From positions 1 through 64,000 of the forward strand of contig MU119385.1 of the NCBI GenBank assembly GCA_014904845.1: a stretch of DNA of 64,000 bases. The letters run 5' to 3'. The notes beneath the pieces were generated by a model. It was not told the origin of the DNA. It made no database searches and worked only from the letters and a program-made list of their open reading frames with translations. Position 1 is the stretch's first letter. Each line of letters begins with the position of its first letter. A program made the translations under genes and the position numbers. Shown one piece after another: positions 1-10,665 of the stretch. The stretch comes from Acephala macrosclerotiorum. Lineage: Eukaryota; Ascomycota; Leotiomycetes; Helotiales; Mollisiaceae.

Positions 1-13
1 AAGATCTAGCTAG

Positions 14-541
14 GTGCGGGGACATTATATCCATTGCAGTGCTTACTCAGCACTAAAACCACTCGAAAGTCTAACACTCCTATCCCTCGCCCTCCCTCAG
101 ATAGCGGCCAAGGCGGCCCCTTTTGACATCGAGTTCTGGAACCTACATAAGTCCAGTATCCACCAGCATCCAGCCGTCAAATACTCCGTTCGGTCGAAAG
201 AACTCTCTATGTTTCGTAATACACTTTGCGAATATTTGCTCGACGCAGAAGTCCATGTTTACGCACGAAATCAGCCCATGCAGTCATGGAAAAAGAATGA
301 AGTGATGACATTGCGCAAGGACCAAATTCTATACCCAAGGACCTATACCAAAACTCTGAATGTTCCAGTCAAGACGGGAATAGTGGATGAAGAGGCAGAC
401 AAGATACTTGGTGAAATATCGACTATTGACCCAAAGGAGCTGGGTACGTTGAGAGTTCTGGGGATGAGGTTGCAGTGGCAGCAGTCGAGAAGACATTCAA
501 GAGAGCAAGGGCCCTTCATTCCATTTCTGGGAAAGGTGTAG
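14..541 (+). CDS. Unrecognised open frame at window edge, possibly a 3' exon
   Basis: An open frame of 175 codons begins near the window edge, so it may be the last exon of a gene starting outside. I do not recognise the protein and see no signal peptide, membrane segment or catalytic motif. The stretch from about residue 35 to 140 is mixed charged/hydrophobic and looks protein-like, while the C-terminus is Arg/Gln-rich. It could equally be a chance frame or the tail of a decayed gene, since the neighbouring genes to 6.2 kb are mostly pseudogenes. Confidence 0.25.
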   Translation: MRGHYIHCSAYSALKPLESLTLLSLALPQIAAKAAPFDIEFWNLHKSSIHQHPAVKYSVRSKELSMFRNTLCEYLLDAEVHVYARNQPMQSWKKNEVMTLRKDQILYPRTYTKTLNVPVKTGIVDEEADKILGEISTIDPKELGTLRVLGMRLQWQQSRRHSREQGPFIPFLGKV

Positions 542-627
542 TCATTATCTGACTCCACCCACGGACCACCTTCTTCCCTTCCAGAACGACATCACATGCT
601 CTCAGTCATCAGTACAACTCGACTCAA

Positions 628-1841
628 CTAAATAACAAGCACGCCTCTATACCTCATCCTTCCAGAATTCAATTTTCTCATCGCCTCTTCAATACCCTCC
701 CTACTCATCGGAAACTCCTCGACAATAGGCCTCACACCGTGCAAATCTGCAACGCCAACATCTCCCTACAAACACCCCTCGGACTAACCCTACTCCCCTG
801 AACTCTCAACTCCAATCTGATCAACGCTCTATACGGCATCGGCAATGTCCCCTCATTCACCGTCAACGGGTAGATGACTCCTTTCGGGGCCATGAGTTTC
901 AGCATCGTGCCCCAATCGGGAGGTTGGGAGGAGGTGATGATCAGATGGGCGAGTTTTTTCTCTCAAACTTCGGACATGAGATCGGTGGAGGACTTTCCTG
1001 ACACAGCAAAGTATGATCTCGCACCAAGTCTCATAGCTTCCTCTCATTTGGATTCACTACCTGAGAAGACGACGGCTTCGCAGCCCATTTTGCTTGCGAA
1101 TTGGATCGCTAGATGTCCCAGGCCTGTTCGTCAAGATCTCGGAGTCAGTATACCCGTCCCGTATATTTCGAGGAGGACAATGTCCCAGGGAGAACACAAC
1201 ATCCTATTATTCAAACTCAGTCAAGGAAAGATCGACTTACCGCCAACACCAACGATCCCCACTCTCTCCCCCGGCCCCACCCCCAAACTCCTCAAAGTAT
1301 GGAAAACAGTCGCACCACCACACATCAACAGCACCGCATACTTCGGCTCCATTCCCTCCGGGATCTTATACACGAAACTCGCTTTCCAAATCCCATGCGT
1401 TGCGAAAGATCCTTGATCTAGGTTCGAGGTGCCGAATAGGGAGGCGGTGGGGCAGAGTTGTTCGGGGGAGGAGAGGCAGGGGGCGCAGGAAAGACAGGAA
1501 GATTGGACGTAGTTCCATCCTGCGGTGTCGCCTTCTTTCAGATTGAGTACATCCTTGCCAAGTTCCTGCGTTCCATCAGCCTTTTGCCGAACAAGGTGGG
1601 GAGGTTTGAGGTACAGAGGAGGTGGGGAGGCAAAGGAGAAAATGAGAGGAGGACTTGCGATTATAGTGCCGACGCCCTCATGACCAAGCACGATATCTTT
1701 ATTCAGAAAATGGAGGTCTGTTCCACAGACCCCGGAGTGGGAGACTTTGATCATGACTTTGTCTGCTTTCACTTCTCGAGTTGTTGTCGATTGCAAAATC
1801 TTGCCGTCTTGGGAGCCTTTGAAAACTGTGAATGATGGCAT
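628..1841 (-). pseudogene. Zinc-dependent alcohol dehydrogenase (CAD/ADH6-like), decayed
   Basis: Medium-chain dehydrogenase/reductase of the NADP-dependent cinnamyl/aliphatic alcohol dehydrogenase type. Reading leftward from 1841, the GroES-like domain keeps CGTDLHF, LGHEGVG, a four-cysteine structural-zinc loop (CLSCAPCLSSPEQLC) and LMCGGATVF, then the Rossmann motif GVGGxGHLAIQF and a C-terminus ending RMRYRGVLVI before a TAG at 628-630. One intron lies after GHEGVGTI (about 1580-1670) and another inside the Rossmann turn (about 1120-1230). The gene is broken: in-frame TGA at 1044-1046 where the family has a basic residue (SESK-stop-EEAM), a second TGA about 75 bases further (SEV-stop-EKK), and a frameshift near 735-745 before HGVRPIVEEF. 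Both TGA codons are explained by CGA to TGA, a C-to-T change at CpG (inference). Confidence 0.82.
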
Positions 1842-3310
1842 TGTGAGATCTGGAAATTGTCTTCGATGCCTTGATGGCAGATGGCAGTAATGGATGAGCA
1901 ATTCTAGCTTGGCAGAACCTCTGTTTATAAGTAGACTGTTTACTTGAAACCCAATACCAAGCTTCAACAACAGCCATTGTCTAATGGGTAGCATCCCAAA
2001 TAGCTTCTCATGCAGATCAGGCTTACAAATCCTCACTGCATATCAGGGCTTCCTTCTCACTACACAATGACGCACGTCATCGAGAAGTAGAAGCTTCTTG
2101 GAAGCCGCTGCATGTTCCTCTTCTCATGAGGAATCGTTGATGTAATGCTCGTTCTCATAATTGGCTTGTTCGCACTCCTCGCGAGCGTAACGAGCTAAGC
2201 GAGTCCAGCTGAGGGGAGAGGTGCATGTGATCCTTCCCACATCCGCTATATGTCTTAGGCACGCATTTTTCATCGATATCCACAGTCCAGTCATGCCCAC
2301 GGGAAAATTTGACACATCTTCAAATCGTGGTTGTGAAGAGGACCGAGGGCAGTGCTTTCAATCCATCTCGAAATAACAGTCGATTCGTTGGCGAGACATG
2401 GCAAGACGCTTCCCAACATCAAGTAAGATTACGTCCATCAAGATGTCTCAAAATCACTTTCAGCTAGTGATGACACGTATTAAGGCATTTCTTAAGAGTT
2501 CAGCTTCCACGAACCAGCAAAGTTGCAGGGCCTAAGTCAAACTCAATGGTAAAAGATCATGTTTCGACACAATCATCTGATTATTTACTATTGAATGATC
2601 CACATCATTCATAAACGCATGAGACCGCTCAAGTCTTAGAGTGATTCAAAATTGCGAGTCAAAGTACTCCGATTTTTCACAACTCCACGTCAATTTCAGG
2701 ATTCAAGAATGACGAAAAGAGACTTGACCTAACCACTACAGAACCACCACTCTTTCTTTACAAATTCTCATTTCTCAAACATCGACGAATCTCACTCACT
2801 ACTGTAACGAAATACATCCGTACCTCGATGTAACTTATCAAAAGGAGCATATTCCACAAATCAGAACTGGAAGCATGGCTTCATTGGTTTATCTAGTCTA
2901 TTTCTACTACAATTGCGATTTTCAAACCAGTATACCGCTCTACTACGAGACGTCATGATGCCCCAATTAATTGTGCCATCAGGATGACCCAGTTACCATC
3001 CGATTACACTAGTCGGCGATGTCTTACTGAGGCTTGGCGGAGCGTGGATTTTGATAAAGTCGTCTTGGGTGGTCCTGGCTGGCTACGCGAGGTAGTTATG
3101 TGATGAGCTTTTTTGGGTTTGTATTATTCGCAACTTCTTTTCTGGGCAGAAAACTTCATTTGAAGTCAGTCACATGTCCCGGTCGTGCCTTGAATTTGTG
3201 GTAATACATAATCACTCCTCATAAGATTCGAGTTTTGAGTGGAGAATTCATTTACGTTGTCAATTCGCATGTCGTTCATTCATACCCTACACTTCCCACC
3301 TCCCTTCCCA
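1842..3310. other. Intergenic, no gene seen
   Basis: About 1.5 kb between the ADH pseudogene and the gluconokinase. Stops are frequent in all frames and I see no coding similarity, inverted repeat or clear RNA gene. The part near 1842-1980 is the former ADH promoter. Confidence 0.5.
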
Positions 3311-4406
3311 TCACCCAACCTCACCTCTCCCTTTGCCTCCCACGTCTCCCCAACCTCGTTCATTCTCAACCAAACCCTCAAGCATACCTAAGCAACCCCT
3401 CATAACCTCCCCAACCCCCAAATCAGCATCAAAAATCTTGGCATCCTTCTCCCCCTCACTCGGCAACTCCAAGATATCAAATTGGCTGCTAACCAATGTG
3501 GCTGGCATGAAGTGTCCCGTGCTTAGGGCTCGGGCGCGGACTAGATGGAGCGCTTTGGGGAGGGACATTGAGAGAAAGATGAATGAGAGTTTGATCGTCT
3601 CTGGTTTAGTTTTGATAGAGGGGAATGTGGTCTTGGCGAGGGAGAGCTTGCGTCGGGTGCAGGTGGTGGTAGTGGCGATTGCGGAGGTAAGAGAGAGCTT
3701 GCGAGGAGATGTGAATGAAAACTTTCTGTTCGGGGTAGAGCTGAGGGACAACTTCCGAGTAGTCGTGCAGGTCGCAGGACAAAGTGTCGTGTTGATTGAA
3801 AGATTGGCGAAATTCGCGTTGGCAATAGCGCTTCGGAAGACTTGGCGATACTTCTGTTTCAAAGCTGAACACGACACGATGACTATTGTGTTTGTGGCGA
3901 GGGTGATGATGCAGGTAGCTGCCAATGTCTCTAGCCAGCCTGCTCGGTCATCGTCGGTCAAGGGGATGCCGGCGTGCATCTTATCTCGATTTGCTTGTGG
4001 ATGGTACTGTAGACATGTCAATTTGAAGTACTCTCAATTTCCTAGCCAAGCTAGGGCAATTGAAACAACTCTGCGAGACAGGAGGTGTAGCTTACATCGT
4101 CACCCTCGAGGAACAACCATCCTTTCTCCTTCGCCAAGTACTCTCCAATCGTAGACTTCCCACATCCTGCTGGACCACAAACAACAACAAGGTTCCTTAT
4201 TAACGCAACATGTAAGGCAGATGAATGTCCAGCGTGGAAGTTGTATTGAAAAGGTGGAGGCTTGGATCGATACTGAGTGGCCTGGAGCAGACTTTCTGCT
4301 CTGGATGACGTACGAGAATTGGACAGAGGTTCGCAGCTTTGCTGATACTGACCTGTGTATGGCGCTTCGCAGAGAGAGTACTTTCAAGTTTGATTCTTGT
4401 TCTCAA
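3311..4406 (-). CDS. Gluconokinase (ATP:D-gluconate 6-phosphotransferase)
   Basis: Phosphorylates gluconate to 6-phosphogluconate, feeding the pentose phosphate pathway. Reading leftward, exon 1 carries the Walker A loop GPAGCGKST followed by EYLAKEKGWLFLEGDD. A canonical intron (4007-4095, GTAAGC...CTACAG) joins it to YHPQANRDKMHAGIPLTDDDR, the gluconate-binding GDD-x-HP and PLTDxDR motifs. CSALKQKYR and the lid region RARALSTGHFMPATLVSSQF follow. Unusually, about 67 residues (3593-3796) are inserted between CSALKQKYRQVFR and LSFIFLS, rich in Ser/Thr/Lys/Arg with four RK[LF]S[LF] repeats. The P-loop frame has no ATG upstream before a stop, so the start must be spliced; the ATG at 4404-4406 with a short intron near 4270-4310 is one possibility. 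The end at 3311 is firm, the start is not. Confidence 0.8.
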
Positions 4407-5251
4407 TGGAAGCTTGGCTGTCGTTGGTTGTGCAATGAGGGAGGAGACGCGACGCGTTCAATCTAAGCGATCTTTAATATCTGAACAACAAAACCGATAC
4501 GGTGAGAATTTGGAGGCAATGTAGATGCCCTGGAAATTCTGGCGGTGAATGACGATGTTTCAACAAAGAGGATCAATACGCTGCTAGCATACTTTTGCAA
4601 TGATGAAATCGAATGTCCAACTGAAGATGAGACATATTGAACAAATGTTCGTCCCTGAACAAAGGACCGGATCGCCATCTAGCTCGGGTCAATTTGGAGA
4701 TGCATATAAGAACCCATTGTCTGAAATTAGAATACCATAACATCGGGAGAACGAGGCGATGCGTTGTCCATTGTTGTGTTGTAATGTCGAGACTTGGCCG
4801 AAGCATTGCCATAGCATTCAAAAATACATTCGGAGATAAGGAGTAGCTATAAGGCTCTTGTCAAGAATGATCATGATAGACTCTACACATTAGAGCTAGA
4901 GAAAAGCTTACCGAAACCCTGACATCTCCTTCCCGCTGCCCCTGTTAACCCCCTCATTGCCAATGGCGGGGCAGATCACGTGGGCGGAGTCCGCTGCACT
5001 CTCGCTCCGCGAAGTCTGAGGAGCTATCCGGCATTAAGTCTCAATGCAAGTAACAAGTTTTAACTTGATGCAAGACAGCGGACATAGGAGTTATGGAGAC
5101 CAAGTCTTAACTCCTGTACGCAGAATATGCAACGAGCTGAGTATAAATGAGTGCCTGCGATCGTGGTCAAAATGTAAAGAGCAAAGTTGCAAGCACGAAT
5201 TCGAGAAAACATTCGATCAAGAAGCCAAATTTATTTCAACAATGTTTCAAG
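4407..5251. other. Intergenic, no gene seen
   Basis: No supported coding region, RNA gene or repeat. Short open frames on both strands lack family features. Confidence 0.45.
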
Positions 5252-6238
5252 ATGCCTCAACTGGTATGGTTCTTTACTGAATGCTCTTCCGGATTCGGAG
5301 AACAATTCGTGCACAGTGTTCTCGAGCGCGGAGACAAGGCGCGCGATTGCCACAGGACGTAGACTGGATGCTTGAACCATCTGGAGCGAGTCGGGGCTGC
5401 CATACTGCAGCTTGACATCGCTGATGGACAACAAAACATAAACAACACAATTGCAAGGGTAATCAACATCCACGGAAGGGTAGACGTGTTGGTGAACAAT
5501 GCATCTTATATTTCCATTGGAGCCTGGGAAGATCCTGAGTACACCCCCCAGGTGCACGATATCTCTGGTACTGAACCAAAAAATAATTTGGAGATAGATA
5601 TGGAGACCTCTTGGCACAATTCGATACGAATGTGTTTGGTGCCGTCAAAGTGACTGAGCCCTTCTGCCACACTTTCAGCAGCGACGAGCGGGAACGATGG
5701 TCTTCATCGGCTCCCTTTCGGGATAGATCGGCCACGCAGGCTGCAGTGCGTACGCTAGGTCCAGATTCGCACTCGAAGGTAAGTCTCAATTTCCAACATT
5801 CAGCATCTGATACTGACCACGATTTTGCTTGCCAGGAATCGTGAAAGGTCTCTGGCGGGAGACCGCACAGTTGGATATCAAGACCCTGCTCATCGAACCG
5901 GGAAGATTTCGAACTAAAATTCTGTCAAGCAACAAGTTGGAAGCCATCACTTCTACTATTCCCGAGTATGTTACTATTCCCGAGTATGTAGACTTTTCGA
6001 AGAACCTTCTCGCCACGTTGGCGAAGGAGGACCAGGCGCACCCTGGCGATCCAGTGAAGCTCGTTTAGGTTATCTTGGACTTGGTGCGCCAGGAAGGCGT
6101 TGCAGAGGGTAGAGAGAAGTTCCATTTCGACTCCCACTAGGAAGTGGTGTCTATGTAGATATGAAGGCCAAGTGCGAAGAGACGGTGAAATTGCTAGAGG
6201 AGTAGAAGACGATCAGAAGCACGGACATCAAGGGATAG
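5252..6238 (+). pseudogene. Short-chain dehydrogenase/reductase, heavily decayed
   Basis: Classical SDR of the fungal oxidoreductase type. The pieces line up in order across frames: an N-terminal VWFFTECSSGFGEQ (the cofactor motif TGxxxGxG has E for the first G), GRRLDA, HLERVGAAILQLDIAD, VDVLVNNASY, FDTNVFGAVKVT, GSLSG-stop-IGHAGCSAYA, then after an intact intron (5779-5835, GTAAGT...GCCAG) GLWRETAQLDIKTLLIEPGRF, LATLAKEDQ and GVAEGRE. Frameshifts occur near 5340, 5371, 5600 and 5690. In-frame stops include TAG at 5724-5726 (family W), TAG after KLV near 6066, and TAG at 6203-6205 (EE-stop-KTIRSTD, family W). An 18-base tandem duplication adds TIPEYV. The splice sites outlived the reading frame, so inactivation is fairly recent. 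Confidence 0.85.
5955..5990 (+). repeat. 18-base direct tandem duplication in the SDR pseudogene
   Basis: Two adjacent 18-base units, 5955-5972 and 5973-5990, differ only in the last base. In the reading frame they duplicate TIPEYV. Replication slippage is the simplest explanation; the insertion keeps frame. Confidence 0.9.
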
Positions 6239-6850
6239 GGCTTTTTCGCCGCATCACCTTATCCCAGTCGATTACGAAATAACTAAATAAATGAATCGAC
6301 ATGCGACAATTGAACTCTCTCTGATCTAACGGAAATTGGTGCTTTGTGAAGGGATGAGCTGAGGTCTGTGCTTGAACTGCGATGTATCTCGCTAGGTCTG
6401 TGCGTAGATGGCGCTAGAGCCTTTCTAGCCTAATAGTAGTGTGAGCTGATTGTTATGCTAGTGTTTCACAGCCCATACTCATTGCAACCTTCACTTTTCT
6501 TCTCATGTTCTCAATTTTCTTGTCTTGGGAATTACTTTCCATTGCTGCACCAAAATTGCGAACAATTTCCCATCATTGTTCCTCTCCAATTTTTCTTCTT
6601 GTCTTTCTAAATGCATTCATATTTTGTTTCAGCCTCAACCATGTTGAGTCATCGATTCACGGCGTGAATCATGTCCCGCATCAGCCTTCAATGTACTACC
6701 TTCTCATCTCCAAGCTCTATATCTGATGATGATGTCTTTGCGAAAGAAGAACAGTATCTTAAAGTCGCAGCCCATTCTTGACGAACCTCTTGAAATCGGT
6801 GCATTGCATACAACAACCATCACGACCCCAGCTCCAGCCACGAAAGTGCA
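6239..6850. other. Intergenic; promoter side of the RNA-repair gene
   Basis: No coding similarity seen. The last part (about 6480-6850) is pyrimidine-rich with CTTTTCTTC tracts typical of fungal promoters and probably contains the 5' leader of the gene at 6851. Confidence 0.45.
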
Positions 6851-9800
6851 ATGGCTGCACACGCACGGCCGTATCGGCTGAAGTCGTATCAAACTGCATT
6901 GGCGATTATTGCACCTTCTCGATTGCACCCCGATATCAACTCGTTACGAAAGATCCACGACAAGGCCTACGAGAGATGGGATCCCCACATCAATGTTTTT
7001 TATCCTTTCGTGGAACCTGAGCAGCTCGGAACCGCAATCGCTGAACTACGCCAAAGCATAGAGAAGCAAGACATCCGAGCTTTCGAGGTGAAATTATCAG
7101 AGCCAGATAAATTCGTGCAGAAGAGGGGTGCCACCGTTCATCTGAAGCCAGACTCCGAATCTCAGGAGAGGATTGGCCAACTCAGAGCAGACCTTGTCAA
7201 TGCACTTGGACGAGATATAACGGAAGGTACGCATGACGGGACGTTTAGGGCACATATGACTATCGGCCAAGCCGGGCTGATGGGACCAACCCTCGGGATG
7301 TTGGTCGAGAAGGTTGAAAAACTGGCACCCTTGGGATGGCAGTGCGGAAGCCTCGCAGTCTTGAGGAGACAGCCATCTGGAAAGATGGCTCTGGTTGACG
7401 AGTTGCGGTTGGTAGGAGAAGAAAAGGTAGCATCTGATGGTAGTAAGCATGGTCCTGGAGGCAATCCGCTATCTTGAAGGGGGGCGAGAGGGAAGCTGAT
7501 ACTAGTCAGATGAAGGTGAACAGGTTCTAGGTCAACACTGGAAGCTTTGCAATGCCTACAGCTCTCCGAAAGGCTGGCAAGATTTTCACGGAACCCCGGA
7601 CCTGGAAGTAGAGGGGAATGTTTGCGGACTTCAAATCACCATTTCGACCTACAACTTGATGGCCGACCAGCATGCTCCACCATTCGCGTCACGACTTGAC
7701 CTCATCGTCGATGCGATCACTTCGACAGCGGAGCCGCTGACACATCCTTGTGTATTATGTCTTCAGGAAGTCAGCGATGAGATGCTTCCACTTCTACTAG
7801 GACATGCAAGCCTCAGCAATATGTATCCTTTCTCAACTCACAAGCCGTCATCGCTTCTCCCGAGCCAACGAAATCTTGTGACCATGGCTTCACTGCCATT
7901 CAATCATACTAATATTGAATTTTCGGAACGTCACAAGTCAGCTCTGGTAGTTGATCTGTTCGGCATTTCTGTCAAAGTTATCAACACTCACCTTAGTAGT
8001 GCATTGTCGGACGATTCTGTTGTGACGAAAAAAGTTCAGATGGATACCTTGACAAAGTTCTGTCTCGACCCGCGCATAACAAAGGAAGTAATTATTGCTG
8101 GAGACTTCAATATAACTACTTCCTCGCACACCATCGAGACCGCCTTGGCTCGAGAAATGATCAGTCGAGAGGCAGCTCGAATGGTAAAAACTGTGATCAA
8201 TCCAGAAGTTTGGGAAGATGCATTCCTCGCATCGCAGCAGACGCTGCCGAGTGCTTCGGACGAAATCTCTGATGGCGAGGAAGGCGCAACCTTCGACCGA
8301 ATTGGCAACCCCCTGGCTTCGATGTCCATTTCACCGATCGACAATCGACCGCAGCGGTATGACAGAGTTCTGTACCGGAGGAATGGGGCATTGAAGGCAG
8401 ACCACGTGCAGTTGTTCGGGCTTCCCAACGAGAAGGGACATTGTGGAAGTGATCATTACGGGTTTTCTGCTACACTACTCTTTGAAGAAACTCGAAGCAT
8501 TTCATGGGCAGATACCCAGCCTTCAGCCACGTTCGTCCTTGAAAAGATGAATATAACACAAGACTCGACAGATCTACAACCACTGCTGCGACACCAACTT
8601 CCAGTAGAGGAAGATCGAGAGCAGCGAAGAAGGGCCATCGATTTTCTACAACGCGTGCTATCAAGTGGCACAGGTCTTGCCAACATTGTTCTTACTCCTC
8701 TGGGAAGCTATCTTTTGGGTACCTTTTTCCCGGGCTCGGACGTTGATCTGCTAGCCATAGGTTCTGTGGCACCGCAGATATTCTTCGAGACTGCCACTTC
8801 GAGCCTCCAACATTTTAATCCTGTGGCAGATGGTGGCGTAAAAGGTGTTCATCTGGTCAATTCTCTTGTGTCGATCGTGGAACTGTCCGTGCTTGGAATC
8901 AAATTTGATTTGCAATATTGCCAGGCCCCACTACTGCTTGAAAAGTATGTGCGCGTCCTTCAATGATTGTCCGTTCCAGGCTAAGATTTGATATTGTAGA
9001 TACCACTGTCAGGACACGGAAACACCTCTGCACGAACTTGCCTTCGACACGATACTCATCAGCTCGCTTCCGCCTTCTTCCCTTCGACCTTTCAACACAT
9101 ATCGCGACACCGCATATATCTTAAGCACAATCCCCAATATCACATCCTACCGTATAGCGCATCGTTTTCTTTCTCTATACCTCAAGAACCAAGGTCTTTA
9201 TTCGGCAAAGTTTGGTTACTTAGGCGGAATTCATCTGTCCCTCATGTTGAACCGTGTTATCAAGCTCATCAACTCTCACCTTTTTCCGACAACCCAAAGC
9301 AATTCGATTGAGATCTGCGAACTATCCCCGGCAGCCATAGTCCGTACATTTTTGGACTACTATGCTTCTTTCAATTGGGCTACGGAAAGTGTGACAGATC
9401 CAGATCTGCTTGGCAAGAATCAACCCGCACGATCTCCAAGAGATTCCGTTTTCATCCCAGCAATCCACGTGCTTACCGCACGCCCAAATGTTGCCGGCAG
9501 TTGTACGCCCCTGAGTGCTCGGACATTTTCTGAGCAATTCAGAATAGCCTCAAAGAATGTGGCGTGGGGCGAGTGGGAGAGGTATCTCCGTCCAGGTGTT
9601 GGGGTCCAAGATTTCTTGGCCGACTTCTCCGCCTACATTGCAATCTCTCTCGATGTCTGGGGCGTTGATGAGGTTGGAGGAACTAAAGTCAGAGAGATGA
9701 TTGGTGCTTTAGAGAGCAAGTTTCCGAGGTTGATGCTCGCGATGGGCAGGATTGATGGAATCTATGCTCGAGTCTGGCCGGCGAGATTCCGGACGCGCGA

Positions 9801-10476
9801 CAATGGTGCCGTGGAAGATACGACACAATCCAAGGGCTATTACCTGGTCGGCATTCGGATGATAGATGAGCAAGCAGATGCGGAGACGAAGAAGATTCTA
9901 AAAGGCAAAGTTATTGGTGCTGTGAGGGATTTCGAGAGCATCGTCAAGGGGTCCAGGGAGTTCGAGGCCGGGAATTTCTGGTTGAATGCGGAATTTCTGG
10001 GAGCCAGGAAGATCAAGGACATGGACTTAGTCATCGACGATCGGGACTGGAGTGGTGAAAACGTGCCCATTCGAGATGCGATGGAGAACAATACCGACAA
10101 CCAAGTAGCAGATACGGACGAGCTGACTGATTTGAGTGTTAGTAACGCACTCGAGCGGCCTGGAAGACCCAACTTAACGCCTCTGCGAATGCCATACGAT
10201 ATTATGAATCGCATAAAACACGACACAGAGCATTTCTCAGCTTCTCAATTTTTGATTGGTTATGAGGATCGCTTCGAAGAGAAGCCGAAAGAAGTCGAAT
10301 TGCTGAAGTGGAAGCTTGAGCAGACGGATGAGGAGTTCATTCCTTTGCATCGCGTGGTACATATCAGGAGGAAAGACGAATGTGGCGGCGAGGTGGTTTG
10401 GGATCGAAGGCGGAAGCTGGATTTGGTCTTTGGTAGTGGGAAGAGAAGAAGCGGAATTATTGACGGCGGAACATGA
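6851..10476 (+). CDS. Multidomain RNA end-repair protein (2H + EEP + nucleotidyltransferase + MJ1316)
   Basis: Predicted 1167-residue protein from three exons: 6851-7442, 7510-8944 and 9000-10476 (introns 67 and 55 bases, GTAAGC/CAG and GTATGT/TAG; total 3504 bases keeps frame). Domains in order: 2H phosphoesterase/2'-5' RNA ligase-like (about 10-190, motifs HIN at 46-48 and HMT at 135-137); endonuclease/exonuclease/phosphatase (about 240-520, TYNLMAD, LQEV, AGDFN near 395, GSDHYGF near 512); poly(A) polymerase-type nucleotidyltransferase (about 570-950, LGSYLLGTFFPGSDVDLL with DxD at 608/610 and a third Asp near 664) with its helical partner domain; and a C-terminal MJ1316 domain (about 1070-1157, NRIKHD, IGYEDRF, PLHRV, GEVVWDRR). 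MJ1316 is known as an RNA cyclic-end recognition domain, so the likely job is processing and re-extending damaged RNA 3' ends, possibly tRNA; the substrate is inference. Confidence 0.88.
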
Positions 10477-10665
10477 CCCATTATGGACATAGTAGACTTT
10501 GCATGAAGTCTAGCCCACCTTAATGTCGCAATTCCGTTTCCATGTCTATCCGTAGTTATTCTTCGGATTGTTAGATAGCTTAAACAACATCTAAAAGTCA
10601 TTCAGGCTTTCAGCAAGGTTTCAAGGACAAGCAAGTTAGTTGAGTCGGTCATTCAAGATCATGTT

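Noticed and set aside
3333..4154. Long plus-strand frame (273 codons) opposite the gluconokinase
   Set aside because: It is antisense to the P-loop and gluconate-binding motifs and has no family features; it reflects the codon composition of the real gene.
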